A stretch of DNA of 64,000 nt from contig JALPQD010000223.1 in NCBI GenBank assembly GCA_023101885.1, forward strand, positions 2,963,866 through 3,027,865, given 5' to 3'. The stretch's first letter is position 1. Every line of letters starts with the position of its first letter. The DNA comes from Typhlomys cinereus. Lineage: Eukaryota > Chordata > Mammalia > Rodentia > Platacanthomyidae. The notes under the pieces are model-generated. The model worked only from the letters and a program-made list of their open reading frames with translations, was not told the DNA's origin and ran no database searches. The position numbers were made by a program, and so were the translations under genes. Positions 12,426 to 23,950 of this stretch are shown one piece after another.

Positions 12426-12464
12426 AAATGCCATATGACCCTGAGATTCCACTTTTGGGTATAA
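12426..12464 (+). repeat. 39-bp copy of ORF2 sequence inside the L1 3' UTR
   Basis: Bases 12426-12464 repeat 11786-11824 of ORF2 with a single difference (a at 12444, c at 11804). The 62.5-kb copy of the same 3' UTR has a different, unrelated stretch at this place, so the insertion is not shared by the lineage copies visible here. Confidence 0.85.
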
Positions 12465-13027
12465 GTATTGCATCTACCCTTGAATGTGCTCTTATAATAA
12501 GACTCCAGTTTAACAGCTTTCTGTCTCTGGCCAGGGGGTGACATACAGTGCCCATCACGATGGAGTGAAGGGCATTGCAGGAGCAACAAACCTGCAAAAG
12601 AAAATCAACAAACCACAATCCAGAACTTCAGAGACTCTATATCAACCTAGAACTAGGCCAGACTAATCTCTCCCCATCCTGAAGCTCAGGGACATTTGCG
12701 GAAGAGGGGGCTGTAAGAGTGTAAGAGCAAAAGGATGGGAGGAGCAATGATTTGCAAGATACTCCACACAAATTAGGGCCGAAGCAATCATAATTGGACA
12801 TTGCATGCCCAGCGCAATGTCCAACACACTATTGCCCTCACAAAGTCTAGCATCTGCTAAAGGCACCAAGATCCTTGGAGGCAAGGGATTGATAGCCACA
12901 GTAGTGTTCCTATGCTTAAGGGGAACACAGGAAAGGGTTCAGGGAAATGTCACTGGGTCCTTGTACATCATCGGAGAGGAGGGCCCAGAGGAGAGTCAGG
13001 CATGCACAAGAAAGGACTCTGGGAATT

Positions 13028-13115
13028 GGGGCAGGAGGCACGGAGGGGATGGGGCGGGAGGGGTGAGGGGAGCGGGAACAGGGGTTCGGGGGGAGGAGGA
13101 GGGAGGGAGGGAACT
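13028..13115 (+). other. G-rich polypurine tract with quadruplex potential
   Basis: Several runs of three to six G lie close together, for example gggg at 13052 and gggggg at 13088. The same tract is present in the 45.8-kb copy and, as C-runs, in the 52.1-kb and 62.6-kb copies. G-rich 3' UTR tracts are a known feature of mammalian L1s. Confidence 0.75.
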
Positions 13116-13170
13116 GGTGTACCTATTAAGTTTGTATGAGCTGAAATAATAATAAAAAATGTATTAAAAA

Positions 13171-13290
13171 ATCCAACAATGTACAATAGTTAAATTAATA
13201 TAAGAATTATATACAATATTTAAAAAATTAGAAAGTCAATATCCAACAATGTAGAATAGTTAAATTAATATCACAATGATTAGTGATGGA
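13171..13290 (+). repeat. about 70-bp tandem units, right part
   Basis: atccaacaatgt occurs at 13171 and 13241, a 70-bp step. This matches the left units at 6674 and 6747 except for loss of three bases (caa). It is the other half of the array split by the L1. Confidence 0.8.
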
Positions 13291-13930
13291 ATATCAAAAA
13301 TATTGGTACATGGGAAATTTTAACGAGATCACACATGAAAATATATAGACTATATAAGTAGTATTTCCAAACTATTTGTCATTAGGTGGTAAAAATCATG
13401 ATTGTTTTATAACTTATCCCATGTTTATTTATTTTTCATTTTTCTGATTTTTCTTAGAAAGTAATAAATACTTTTTAAAAAGTTTTCCAAATATTAAAAG
13501 TCATAAAATAAAATTTTCCTTACCACAAATGTTGAATTACATCATCCACAAGTACTTAAAATTGAATTTTCAGGTATATGCTTCTAAACTTTCTTCTTTT
13601 GACAAGAATAAGATCATAGTATCTATGTTTAAAGTGCCTTTTAAGTTAAATGATTTATATCTATATATAAAATACATTTATTTTAAAAATTGAATGATCC
13701 ACATAGTTACTAAGGTTTATTAATCAAACCTCTATGTCAGGAGTGACAGTTCACTATTTCTTCTCAATTCTAAATTCAACAATCTTGTGTTCACGTCTTG
13801 CATTCATGTGTATTTTATTTTTTCCTGTTTAATCTTCTATTGTACCACAGAATGAACATTTTTAAAAAGTTTGTATTTATTTCAGATGGAGAAAGCCAGA
13901 GAAAAGGAGGAGAAAAGAGAAACTGTGTAC
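13291..13930. other. AT-rich, no recognisable feature
   Basis: AT-rich sequence without a repeat, RNA gene or coding frame that I can support. Confidence 0.4.
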
Positions 13931-13940
13931 ATATGCCACG

Positions 13941-13950
13941 GTGTGTGTGT

Positions 13951-13986
<36 letters not shown>

Positions 13987-14103
13987 GTCAAAGCACAACT
14001 TTTTGGAATTGGTTCTCTCTACCACTTGGGCTCCGGGGACTGAACTCCAGTTGCCAGCTTTATGTGCAATTACTTTTATCCACTGAACCATCTTACTGGT
14101 CCC
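13941..14103 (-). mobile_element. B2-superfamily SINE with (GT)n tail
   Basis: Read on the minus strand, the head is gggaccagtaagatggttcag, followed by a ggagttcagt box B region and a body ending in the (AC)n tract seen as (GT)n at 13941-13984. The order head, box B, body, dinucleotide tail fits the superfamily. Confidence 0.75.
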
Positions 14104-14555
14104 ATAACATGGACATATTTTTAAGTTTTAATAAATAATACCAAACTCTCCTGCAAAATAGTTTGAAAATATAATCTACACACAGAGGTCTCTTGGAAAC
14201 TGCCATAATGAAATCCATTATTTGTATGTTGGCTAAAGAAAAAAACTATTGAAAGAGAAAGAAGTCCCTTGTCAAACTCACCCTCACCAATATAAACTCA
14301 GTCCATTTATTTTTGCCACTTATCTCTAACAGACAAGATATAGAATAGTGACATCATTTTTAAATCACATTTTATTTGCTAGTGAAGTTGATTTTCTTCT
14401 TCTGTAACTTATTGACAACATGCATTTCTTTATTGGTAAGTAGATAAGTATCATTTCCAGGTTTCTTGTTGCCTGTTTTTCTGTTATCCCAGCAGAATAT
14501 ATTTTCTTTCACCATTAAGAAAAAAAGTTTTGTTATTTTTACGTTGAGAAAAGCA
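14104..14555. other. AT-rich, no recognisable feature
   Basis: No repeat, RNA gene or coding frame is recognised. Confidence 0.4.
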
Positions 14556-14559
14556 GAAA

Positions 14560-14912
14560 GCTAGGGAAATGGCTCAGTGATTAAAGTATTTGTTTGCTCT
14601 GCAAACAAAAGGACCATTTTGAATTACCAGATCCCACATAAAATGCTAGGCAAACTTGGTAGCTTCCATACAATTCGTGGTGGAACCTGGGAATTCCCAG
14701 AACAAACTGGCTGGCCATACTAATCCTGTAAGCAAGCTCTTGGTTTAGCCAGAGATCCTGTCTACAAAGAATAAGGTGAAAGCGTGATCATGGAGGAAGA
14801 TTTCTGATATCACATCAGGCCTCCACAGGTATGCACATACGTGGACACTCTCACACAAGTGCTGTCCCACACAGATAGGAACACACATACGTATGAAAGT
14901 GGAAAATGCAAA
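14560..14912 (+). mobile_element. long composite SINE (tRNA head, B1-like middle)
   Basis: The head is agctagggaaatggctcag, with a weak B box and 'ccagatcccacataaaatgc'. The middle carries ctgtaagcaagctc and gagatcctgtct, which looks B1-derived. The end has ggcctccacaggtatgcaca and an interrupted CA tail. At about 350 bp it is longer than the simple SINE at 53.8 kb. The same composite is seen in minus orientation at 32.4 kb and, truncated, at 15.9 kb. Confidence 0.6.
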
Positions 14913-15895
14913 AGAAAGAGAAAAGTAAGCATAGCTTACAGTACATGAACAAGGCTGTCATAATCAGATATAAAAGGGAAAGTCAAAGCCTCAATATGCT
15001 GGTCTTTCCTCCTCAGAAAATACATGTTAATCTGTGTGGCATCAGCGGAGAAGATTTAAAGCTTGAAAACTAGAAGAGATTTCCTGTAATTATGCCTACA
15101 TTGAGGTTTTTAATTGAATATATCCACAGCCCTGAATCCACAATCATTTGATTCTTTTATTAAAATAATTGGCTTCAACAAATTGCTCCATTTGATTTTC
15201 CTTTCCATTTGAATGGCTTTGAAAAATGGCAATGGAATTAATTATCACAAACATGTTCATGAAACAGAGTCAAAAGTCATGAGACTAAGTGAGGATGCAG
15301 ATGATCAAGCTCTGGAGCGTGGCCAAGAGGACAACTGCGCCTTAAGAGCCCGCCAACCATCAAGAATCACAATTTGCAGTCGCAAGGGGGCTTTCTATTC
15401 CACCGCACCCACTCTGACTGCTTTCAGGTTCTTGCTCCACACCATCTTCACCTTCCGGATTCTCCAGCAAGTGTCTGGGGGACTGTGGGGCCACACACTG
15501 GAAGGGAACCAGGCCCAGCTTAACTCACTGAGGTCCCTACAGGGGATATTCTCCCTGGAGGTGAGCTTTGCAGGGTATTTTCTAGGGTTTGTAACCTTAG
15601 GAGTCCACAGGAGTTCCCTAGGGTCAGTAAGGTCTCAGACACTAATGGAAGCCCCAGTCTCGGCCAGCCCATCACACTCACGCTCACTGGTGGCTCTGTG
15701 AAGGAGCCTGCTCAAACCCCTAGCCAGTCAGTTCCAGCCCTCAGGAGGATTCTGAAGAGGAAGATGCCACAAGAGTGAACCAGAGGCCTTGCAACAGCTG
15801 CATGCAAGTTGTGCGTGCTCTCAGGGCTTGAGAACAGGAAGAGAAGGCTCTTTGCTTAGTTGTAGGATAATATAACAATGTCTGAACTGAAGTCT
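14913..15895. other. no recognised feature; moderately GC-rich patch
   Basis: 15340-15800 is richer in GC than its surroundings and holds the longest open frame of the stretch (162 codons, 15213-15701, plus strand). The frame has no motif or domain I recognise, and splice or promoter signals are not evident. It could be chance or an old processed copy of something. Confidence 0.35.
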
Positions 15896-16060
15896 ATCAA
15901 CTGGGCTAGGCTGGCTGGCCAGTGAGTCCAGGGATCTGTCTGTCTCTCATCCACATTGCTAGGTCTACAGGTATGTGCTACTTTGCCCCACTTTATATGA
16001 CTGCTGGTGAACTGAACTCAGGTCCTCGAGCTTGTGCAGCACCCTCAAAACAAAATGTTT
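15896..16060 (-). mobile_element. composite SINE fragment
   Basis: The plus strand carries ctggctggccagtgagtcc, a gggatctgtctgtctc block and ctgaactcaggtcctcgag, which is the reverse complement of the long composite SINE. It lacks a clean head end. Confidence 0.55.
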
Positions 16061-16147
16061 AATAGAAGATGTCACACCCCCCCAAGAAATTATGAATTAA
16101 TGAATAACAGGTAGGACAAAATATAGAAGTTTAGAGAGAGAGAAATA

Positions 16148-16425
16148 GGGCTGGGCGGGTGGCTGAGGGGCTAAACCTTTGCCTACCAAGCAAAGGGACC
16201 CAGATCCCCAGATTCCACATAATAAAAATACCAGGCAGAAATGGCAGAGGACCGTCATTCAGACTCCAGAAGGGGGACCCTCTGGGAAACAGAGCAAAGC
16301 AATATGGAGGTAGAGAAATCCAGGATGATTCATAAATTACCCTTGGGCGTCCACAGACACACACACTCAAGTGCCTTCTGGTACATGAAAACACACTAAA
16401 CAGATCAATCAATAAATAAATGAAA
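16148..16425 (+). mobile_element. B2-superfamily SINE
   Basis: The head is gggctgggcgggtggctgag, then 'ccagattccacataataaaaatacc', a body with gggaaacagagcaaagcaat and ccaggatgattc, and a cacacacactcaagtgcc end with an AAATAAATGAAA-type tail. The body matches the copies at 36.0 and 61.1 kb. Confidence 0.8.
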
Positions 16426-16904
16426 CAGAGAAAGAGTGGGGAGAGAGATAATGCTCAGTGTATAAATCCTCACAAAGAATTTCTTGGTGTATTTGAGGCT
16501 AAGTTGGGATGGTTGTTTTCTGTTGGATTACTCTTAAAAAACCAACATTTGACATTAATGTAACTGGATGAAGCTTCTGGAAGCCACGTCCAACAAGTCT
16601 CTGGACAGCAAAGGTTGCCTTGCAGGAGCACACAGACGGTCATGCTCAACATCCGAATCATAAACTGCCATATCTGATGACCATCTGCTAATGTATGATA
16701 CCTGTGTTTTTGTCTTTAATGTCTCTAAACTTTACTTGGTGGAGTAAGAAATGTGAAAAGTAATCTTATTCCCAGGAATCTCAGGGCCCTAATTTGGAAA
16801 CTGTAGAAGACCTGGCAAGACAGGATCTAAATAAATATGCCCTACAATCCCATTACTCCTGACAAATGAAAATCTCTTGGGTATTTGAAATAAAACTTTT
16901 TAAA
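16426..16904. other. no recognisable feature
   Basis: No repeat or coding frame is recognised. Confidence 0.4.
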
Positions 16905-17020
16905 CAATTATGGTAGCTTGGCCTATAATCACTACATTCAGGAGGCAGAGGCAAGAGCATCCGACCTCAAGACCAACCAATGAGAAACAGAGAGCAAGGC
17001 CCACATATACAAGAAACGAA
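16905..17020 (+). repeat. B1-like SINE, degenerate
   Basis: A 'tggcctataatcactacattc' start is followed by aggaggcagaggcaagagca and agaccaaccaatgagaaaca, the B1 order, and then an A-rich tail. Confidence 0.65.
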
Positions 17021-19360
17021 TAATTGAGTAAATAACTGAAACAAACTCTTTTCAAGGATATAGATCATACTTAAAGGCCTTCAGGAACCAGGAAATACTA
17101 TGAATTATGCATCAACTAGTAACTGTACAGCTTATAGAGCCCAGAATCTACTAGAACACTACACTCTACTGTGTCATAGTCGTAACTCAGTCACTAGCAC
17201 TTCCTCTTCCTTCAGGAGGGGGTCCCCAGATGTGGGTATGACAAGGGATCCACTGTGGCAGAACTTGCTACTCACCTGCTGCCCACTCAAGGAATGCTCA
17301 ATCCAGATGCTGGCACTTCCTGCAGAGCCTTTGGTATTTCACTTGCCACAGTTTATTTGGATTGCACTTTGGCTTGTGTCCACAGCCCTCTCCCTTAATG
17401 CAGGAAAATCACATGTCCCCAATATTCTGACACCAGGCTTGGTTTGGCTTCTTACTTGCTTGGCCAATTATGTGAGAAACAAGGGAAAACTTTCAGCACT
17501 ACAAAGTGGTTGGCCACCATGTCTTCTCTGGCAGACCCCAGGGACGGTCTGCTCATCAGCCTACCCACAACAGCATGGGTACAGATACGCAGAACCAAAC
17601 TGCAGGGCAGGGGAAAAATTAGTCTTGCTGTTACATATGTTTTTTGGTAAAAAACATATATGCTGTATGAGAGAAACACAATCACCAAACCCCAACCAAT
17701 GGTTTAGAACTCGGGGGCAACGTCCAGAGCCCACAGGTCTGGCTTAATTTGGCTCAGCCAGTGAGACCCCTTCTCAAACCCAGCTCTTCTTTTAAGAATG
17801 TTTCTTTAATATCAAAAGAAAGCCATGTCCAACATGGTTGTTTACAGAGCTGCCTTCCAGGTAGAGAAAGTTGTAGGCAAGGAAGAAAGAATCACACAGA
17901 ACATGACATCATAGCCTAGTAGATGGGGAAAGAACCAGTCACCTGCTGCTAGAATAGTGAAGATGCCCACCACCCACTTTTGAGACTTCATTTTATACAG
18001 AATGTTAAGTGGAAGCTGAGATCAGGTTGGAAGTTTGGTGTAGGACCTCTCATTTGTAGGAGGAAAGATAGGGAAATGAGAGACCAACTAGCTTCCAGCC
18101 CATGTGGAGACATGTCTGTGCCCAAGCTCAGCTCTTGATACTAGGGCCCCAGAAGAGAAATGTGTCCTTTGCAGGATGTCAGTGGAACAGGGGAAGAAAA
18201 GATAAGCTCTTTTCATGGAATAGTCAATTATAGGCTCATTAGCAATTTATACATGGCAAAAAACAGCTTGCAAAGAATAATAACACAAAAGAAAACAGAA
18301 CCAAGGAACAGAGAGTTGTGAAAATTGAACACACTTTGTTATGACTGAGGAAGTACTAAAGCTCTTAACCAAGATTTGGTTTTGTTTCTGAAACTTTCAA
18401 CCAAAAACTATAGTTATGAGACCAAACCCACACACCAAAACTGACCCACATTCCTTGTTTAACAACATTGTTTGGCCTGCAAGTGAACTTGAAAATCAAA
18501 CTATTCATTTTGCCTAAAGACCACACCACTAAACTCTTACACACTGATAAAACACATGCACCATTTGTGATGTGGGTCCAGAATATGTAACAACAGCTTA
18601 AAAACTCATTTCAGCAGTTAGAATTTCCATCCTGCAGCACACACATCTGCGACCTGGCAAGTATCTCAGGCATGGACATCTTTCTCTTCTGCTCACAGTA
18701 ATCTCTAGAGACTTCAGCGGGGTGGCTGCACAGAGGGAGTAGCCCTATTCAATTATCAAAACAACTATTATCGTCATGGTGTGATTGTGTCTCACTCGCG
18801 CAATCCACCAAAGTGTGGAACCAGCTACAAAGCTGTTGGTGACCCAGGGACCTGAGCTGCCTGAGGTTTGACTGTAAAGTTCCATAATTTGTACAAGAAT
18901 GATGTTGAAAGATACAAGCAAAGTTATGCTGGACAACAACCAGCAATGCATTTAGATTGAGCCTCTCTCCAGGAAAGAGGCAGCTGGAAACAATAGTGGC
19001 CTAATGAACAGCATTTATTTCCCAAAACCACTCACTTCTCTGAAGGGTTATCTATCTCATTGATGGAAGTCATTCTGAGGGTGTATGAGAAGTACAAAAA
19101 TGTTCTATTTACTTAAGACATTCATATGTTACTTTTCAGCATAGGAAAGAAAAGATGCTACTGAATACAGTTTGAAATTTTCTTCTGACAAATGTGTCTG
19201 AAAGTACATTAGCCTAAAATATATGTGACAGCCATTTCTCTTGCCAGGCTCTTGTTCAGGAGCTGAGATACCAGGTTTTAAAAAAACGAATTGGATGACC
19301 TTCCAGCATGCTTTTTTCTCTGACTCAATTAACGCAGCTTTTCATACCACTTATTATATA
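17021..19360. other. no recognised feature
   Basis: Open frames such as 17100-17747 (215 codons) have no recognisable domain, start context or splice signals. I see no repeat heads here. Confidence 0.35.
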
Positions 19361-19470
19361 ATTATATACATATATATGTGGTGTTTATATATAGTAGTTT
19401 ATATATTGTTATGTATATTATACATAACACATGTAAAATATTTTATGTATATATATATATATACACAGAA
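19361..19470. repeat. TA-rich low-complexity tract
   Basis: A run of tatata and atatgtata variants. Frames across it give only Ile/Tyr-rich peptides. Confidence 0.7.
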
Positions 19471-22005
19471 AATATTCCACTATACATTTGGTTACTGGGG
19501 AGAGGGGTAAACTGAAACAGATAAAAAGTGAGAATTTCAGTAAAACAATATTCCACAATCTGTGTCCAAAGAATGCCTTTCTGCTTCTCTCCAAAATAAA
19601 TAGTCAACTGCATCCACTTCCACAAGAGGTCCCTGATACATTATGCTGCTATTCTCTGGGCAATGATTCTTTCATTGCTGCTGTGCTATAGAATGCAAAA
19701 TGCATTTACACCCCTGACCAAGGAGATTCAATTTAATATTCTAGAAATCAAAACGTTAGTCCTATCTAAACTTGTTAATAAAAGTAAGGAGGTCACTAAG
19801 GATCCTCCTAATTTCATTTCATATGGAGTCAAATGATAACTTTGTATTGGAAACAAGTGGTGGCAATTGTTTAACTGGAGACATCAATGCTAAAGCCTGC
19901 AGCATGAGGAATAAGCTCCTCATTGGGTTGCCCCACACCAGTGGAATTCATCAGTTTGACAATAACCTCAATGAACAGTGTACATTGGTAGGCATGTTTC
20001 TTATAGCAATTGCTTGAACTTAGCCTATAGTGCAATAGATTTGGAAGAAAATTGGAGTTAATCAGATTACAGAACAGAGAAACTATGGGAATTCTACTTC
20101 ACTCATATTAAATTGTTAATCTGATAAAGGACTAGAGCCTTCTTATTGATAAAACTACTTATAAAAAGCTCTCCATAAGTCTCCACACCCAGTGAATGGT
20201 ATCAATGCGCTATGTATCTATTCAGGAAAAATATGAAGCAGGTAAAATATAACTCAAGTAAAGACCTTAAGATTGCAATTATAAATGATAGCACAATTCT
20301 ATCTGCAAAACTTTTACAAAGGAAAAACACGATCAGGAAAAACCGTTAAACATAAAGCACAGGTGTAAAAACTGACTGCTCACTTTCACATATTCCAACT
20401 GCTACATTCACATTCCACCTTTAATATCTGTGTGAAGCTGTTTCCAGGAGCTTCCACTGATATCCAAACCCAAGGATGTGCAAGTCCCTTACATAAAGTA
20501 CATGTAGACCTATGCATTCCTTTCTCACTGCTTTCAATTATCTCCACAATACTTATAGCGAACAATACAATGCAAATGCTTACTAATTGTTCATAACATT
20601 TAGTGCTATACTTAAAGAATAATGATGAGAAAAAAGTTGATACATGCATACTTTACTTGACACGATTTTTGAAAAATAAGTTTTTGAGCCATAGCCGACT
20701 GAACCCCCAGATGTACATCCCTCAGAGTGTCGGGTATATATCATCTGGGTTTATTTCCATGTCAGTCTGTGGTGGATCTTATTTGTGCTGCTGTTCTTGG
20801 TGTAGGTTTAGGCACTGAGAATAAAAGTCCATGTCACAACTAGCAGACGACAGAGTACAGAACCAACAAGACCAGAGCTCTTTCCAGCTTACCTCACTGC
20901 TCCTCCAACACATCAGACATATATCGCAAAAGAAGTGTGAAAGAGTCATGCACAGGAACAAGGTACTCTTTTCATGAGCAGAATTCATTCCCCTACCACA
21001 CTTCTTCTACCAATGAGGTGGGGGGCAAAACCAGGACTGGTATATCCACACGGGCAGAGCGGCATGTATGTCTCTGGGGACCTAGGAAGGGTGACATCAG
21101 AGCAAGAGAGCAGAACATCCTTCTCCTAATGCACTAAATAAATAGTCTGAGCTAGTTATAAATCATGTGTCTCTACAACTCTACCAAGTCCAAAGCCCTA
21201 TACAAGTGCAGCTGTGGGTTTTATTAGTACTTTATGGTCCATGTGATCATCTAAGCAGGTCAGAAGGCTTCTTTGGCCAAACTTATTGCTGCATCGAACC
21301 TGCCTTAGCAAATTTTTGTGAGGTGAAAGTCAATTTTTCTCAGCATCTATTTGAAGTGATCTGCTCATTTGGCTATTTATTCAGCACTAGAAAGAACAAT
21401 TGCATGATGCAAAATTAGCTACATGTGTCAATGCACATACATAGCAAAGCGTCACATGTAGCAACTGTCAGTCCTTGAGGAAAGTAAAGCACCGACACTG
21501 CCACTCGCAGACGGTTTCTCTCTTCTATTTCTTGAGCTGAGTTATGAATAAAATGTGACTTTATAGACATATAAAGTAGAGCAAAAGTAATCATGAGTCA
21601 GGGTCAAAAAGAGGCGTAGACAGCTGGAATTAAGGCAAAGTTACAAGCTTCATAACATCCACCAGAAATCAATCTCCCATTTCTTGCCATTGCATAGTAA
21701 ATGGAAACTGACCAAAAAACAGAGGACATCTGGGAATTGTCAGTCTTCCTTCTATGCTTTCCTAACAAATATGCAGGTAAAATGTCTTTAAAAGGAAAAC
21801 CCAATTGTATTCGTTTGTAGATAAAAACAACTTTATTAAAGCTAAGAAGAATGTTCCATCCCAAGCATTTGACCAACTATGACATTTAGAAGCCAGGGCT
21901 TGAGGATGCATGCTGAGACAGTCTCAAATTCTCACAAGCCAAACACTTTCCCATGAAACTCTGTGTACTCACTGGTTCTTCTTCCAAATAAGAGACCATA
22001 GGAAC
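19471..22005. other. no recognised feature
   Basis: AT-rich sequence with short frames only. Confidence 0.35.
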
Positions 22006-22490
22006 AGGGGTAATGACTGTTACAATCTCTGAGACACTGGGCTGAGTGGAAGGGAGAAAAGTGAGAAGAGGGAGAAGAAAGAAGAGAAGGACATATTGCA
22101 GTGAGACTTGTCCTTACCAGACCTGCATAATAACTGACATACTGACATGCCCCCATAGACTATCAAGGAACTCAAGAGAGATATGACCATACAGTGGAAA
22201 CCTTGGGGACTAAAGCTGAATGAGTGAAGGGAAATGTCCCTGTCAGTGGGGTGATCTGAGAAAGACAACTTGGTATGCCACAAGCAGCCTGAACTTCCAC
22301 AGTAGTAGACAAGACAGAGGGAACCGTGGGGTTCATAGAAGGAGACAGGCAGGAGGGTGGGAGGGAGTGGGATGGATTGATGAAGAGAAGGGAGGGAAAT
22401 GGGAGGGAGGGGGACATGAATGGAAACAGGGATAAGTACTCAATATGCTTGTAAGATTAGAAAAATAAAAATAAATTTAAAAAGGATACA
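22006..22490 (+). mobile_element. 5'-truncated L1 3' end (second family)
   Basis: This contains 'ccttaccagacctgcataat', a catgcccccatagac segment, a G/A-rich tract (22340-22430) and an A-rich end (aaaaataaaaataaattt). It is the reverse complement match of 40.6-41.2 kb, so both derive from the same L1 3' UTR, which differs from that of the 6.8-kb element. Confidence 0.75.
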
Positions 22491-23625
22491 AAAAAGCTTT
22501 CTAGGATTATGAATAGTTACATGTATATTGTTATGCATACTAATTCAACTAATTTTCTAGATATTGTCTTTAGGATCAGATATCTGACTATTTAATTGAG
22601 ATTGCTCATTGTTCATATGCCTTTTTAGTATCATTTTATCTTTTGAACTCAGAATCAGTGACAGCAGTTGTTTGACATGATCACCTTGATTGATGAAAGA
22701 TAAACTGATATCCATTCAACTCAAAGCTGAGGTGAACATTTTCCTAGAGCATCTCACAACGCTTCAGTCAAAAAGATCAATATCACCAGATTCCAGCGTC
22801 ATGACCAAAACACATATTGTAGCTCTAGCATTTAGCCATGGAATGCTACTGAAATCCAAATATCTAAATGCAACCTAGACTGAGCATTTACTGTATATTG
22901 CCAAAGTTCTCATGGCTTGGCCTTTGGTGCAGTTGTGGAACCCAAGTTAACAGTTCATGTTGGTCAGGAGCTCATTGCCCATGTGGGGAAAAAAAACATA
23001 ATCACGAATACAGTGGTTGCTGGATAGTATAGAACCAAGATGATGTTCTAGAAATGGTGCATACAGAACTTGACTTTCTCTCATGAAATGCACAGTGCTT
23101 TGAACTTGACAGTAAGATAGGTTCTGTCTGCTTTTGTGAAGAAAGCTCTGGGAAGCAGAGAAGGTTATGTTCGTATTCGATTGGCTTTGTATGTTCCTGA
23201 CAGCACAATCCTCTGAGGCGTATTTTTTTTTACCATTGCCCCTTCTCAATATTTATCAAACTACTATCTGATGCTGATGAAATATTCATGTTTCAATAAG
23301 TACAGTAAAGCCAAGACTATGACAACCCAGCTGATACAGAGTAGGACCAACTCCATTAGTATAATGGATTCATTAAGCAGTCATACATCCCTCCATCTGA
23401 TAATCTTTTTAAAACCAATATGACTTTCAGTGAATCATAAAATCAATCTGGTTTCATTGTGTAGCAACAAAAGAAAGACATTAAAGTGTTTAGATTAAGG
23501 GAGTCTCTATACTGGATGATTTCTGTCCATAACACAAACTCCAAATTCTATAACCTGGCATTTAGGGGCCTCGAAAAATGCCACTCTGCTTCTTTTCAAG
23601 CTTATCTGCTGGATTGGTGTCTAGT
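22491..23625. other. no recognised feature
   Basis: No repeat, RNA gene or coding frame is recognised. Confidence 0.35.
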
Positions 23626-23629
23626 TTCT

Positions 23630-23950
23630 TTTAATCTTGTCATGACAAAATACTCTGACAAAAGCAATTTAAGAGAGAAAAGGTTGATTCTCGCTCACAA
23701 TCTGATGATACAGTTCATCACTGTGAGGAAATCCAAACTGCAGGAGCCTGAGGCTGCCACCACCTCACACCCATAGTCTCAAGCAGAGAGACATCAACTG
23801 AGTGTGTGTATGTTTTCTTATATAGCTCAGATCAGAAGTCCAGGAAATGGCCCCACCTACAATTACGATAGGTATTCCCAAATAATCATTCACATGCAAT
23901 TTCAGAGAACTTCAGTTGTCAAACTGATAATGGAAACTAATCATCAAAGC
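23630..23950 (-). mobile_element. solo MaLR LTR
   Basis: The plus strand reads gacaaaatactctgacaaaa then aagagagaaaaggttgattc, the reverse complement of the MaLR/ORR1 3' end. It continues with catcactgtgaggaaat, the ccccacctac block and a gtcaaactgataatgg end. Boundaries are approximate. Confidence 0.7.

Larger units (their letters stand above)
6759..13170 (+). mobile_element. full-length LINE-1, coding-dead
   Basis: About 6.4 kb, with a GC-rich 5' UTR, ORF1 region, ORF2 region, long G-rich 3' UTR and A-rich end. The flanks carry a 12-bp duplication, atccaacaatct (6747-6758) and atccaacaatgt (13171-13182), one mismatch. ORF1 and ORF2 each need several frame changes to read through, so the copy cannot make its own proteins. 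The same 3' UTR family occurs three more times in the window (45.77 kb, 52.04 kb and 62.5 kb), so it was an active lineage in this genome. Confidence 0.95.
12028..13170 (+). other. L1 3' UTR with G-rich tract and A-rich end
   Basis: About 1.1 kb of noncoding sequence after ORF2. It contains a copy of ORF2 sequence at 12426-12464, a long purine-rich G tract at about 13028-13115, and the terminal block gtacctattaagtttgtatg leading to an A-rich end with aataaaaaatg. The 14-bp block cattttgcaaatgg near 12390 recurs inverted in the 62.5-kb copy, which confirms the family. Reading frames called here (for example 12805-13149) lie wholly in this UTR and are not genes. Confidence 0.85.

Noticed and set aside
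12805..13186. Overlapping frames near the L1 3' end
   Set aside because: They lie in the L1 3' UTR. The same frames recur in the 52-kb and 62-kb copies only because the repeat is shared.
17100..17747. 215-codon open frame, plus strand
   Set aside because: No recognised domain, no good start context or splice sites, and an overlapping minus-strand frame of similar quality. It fits chance.
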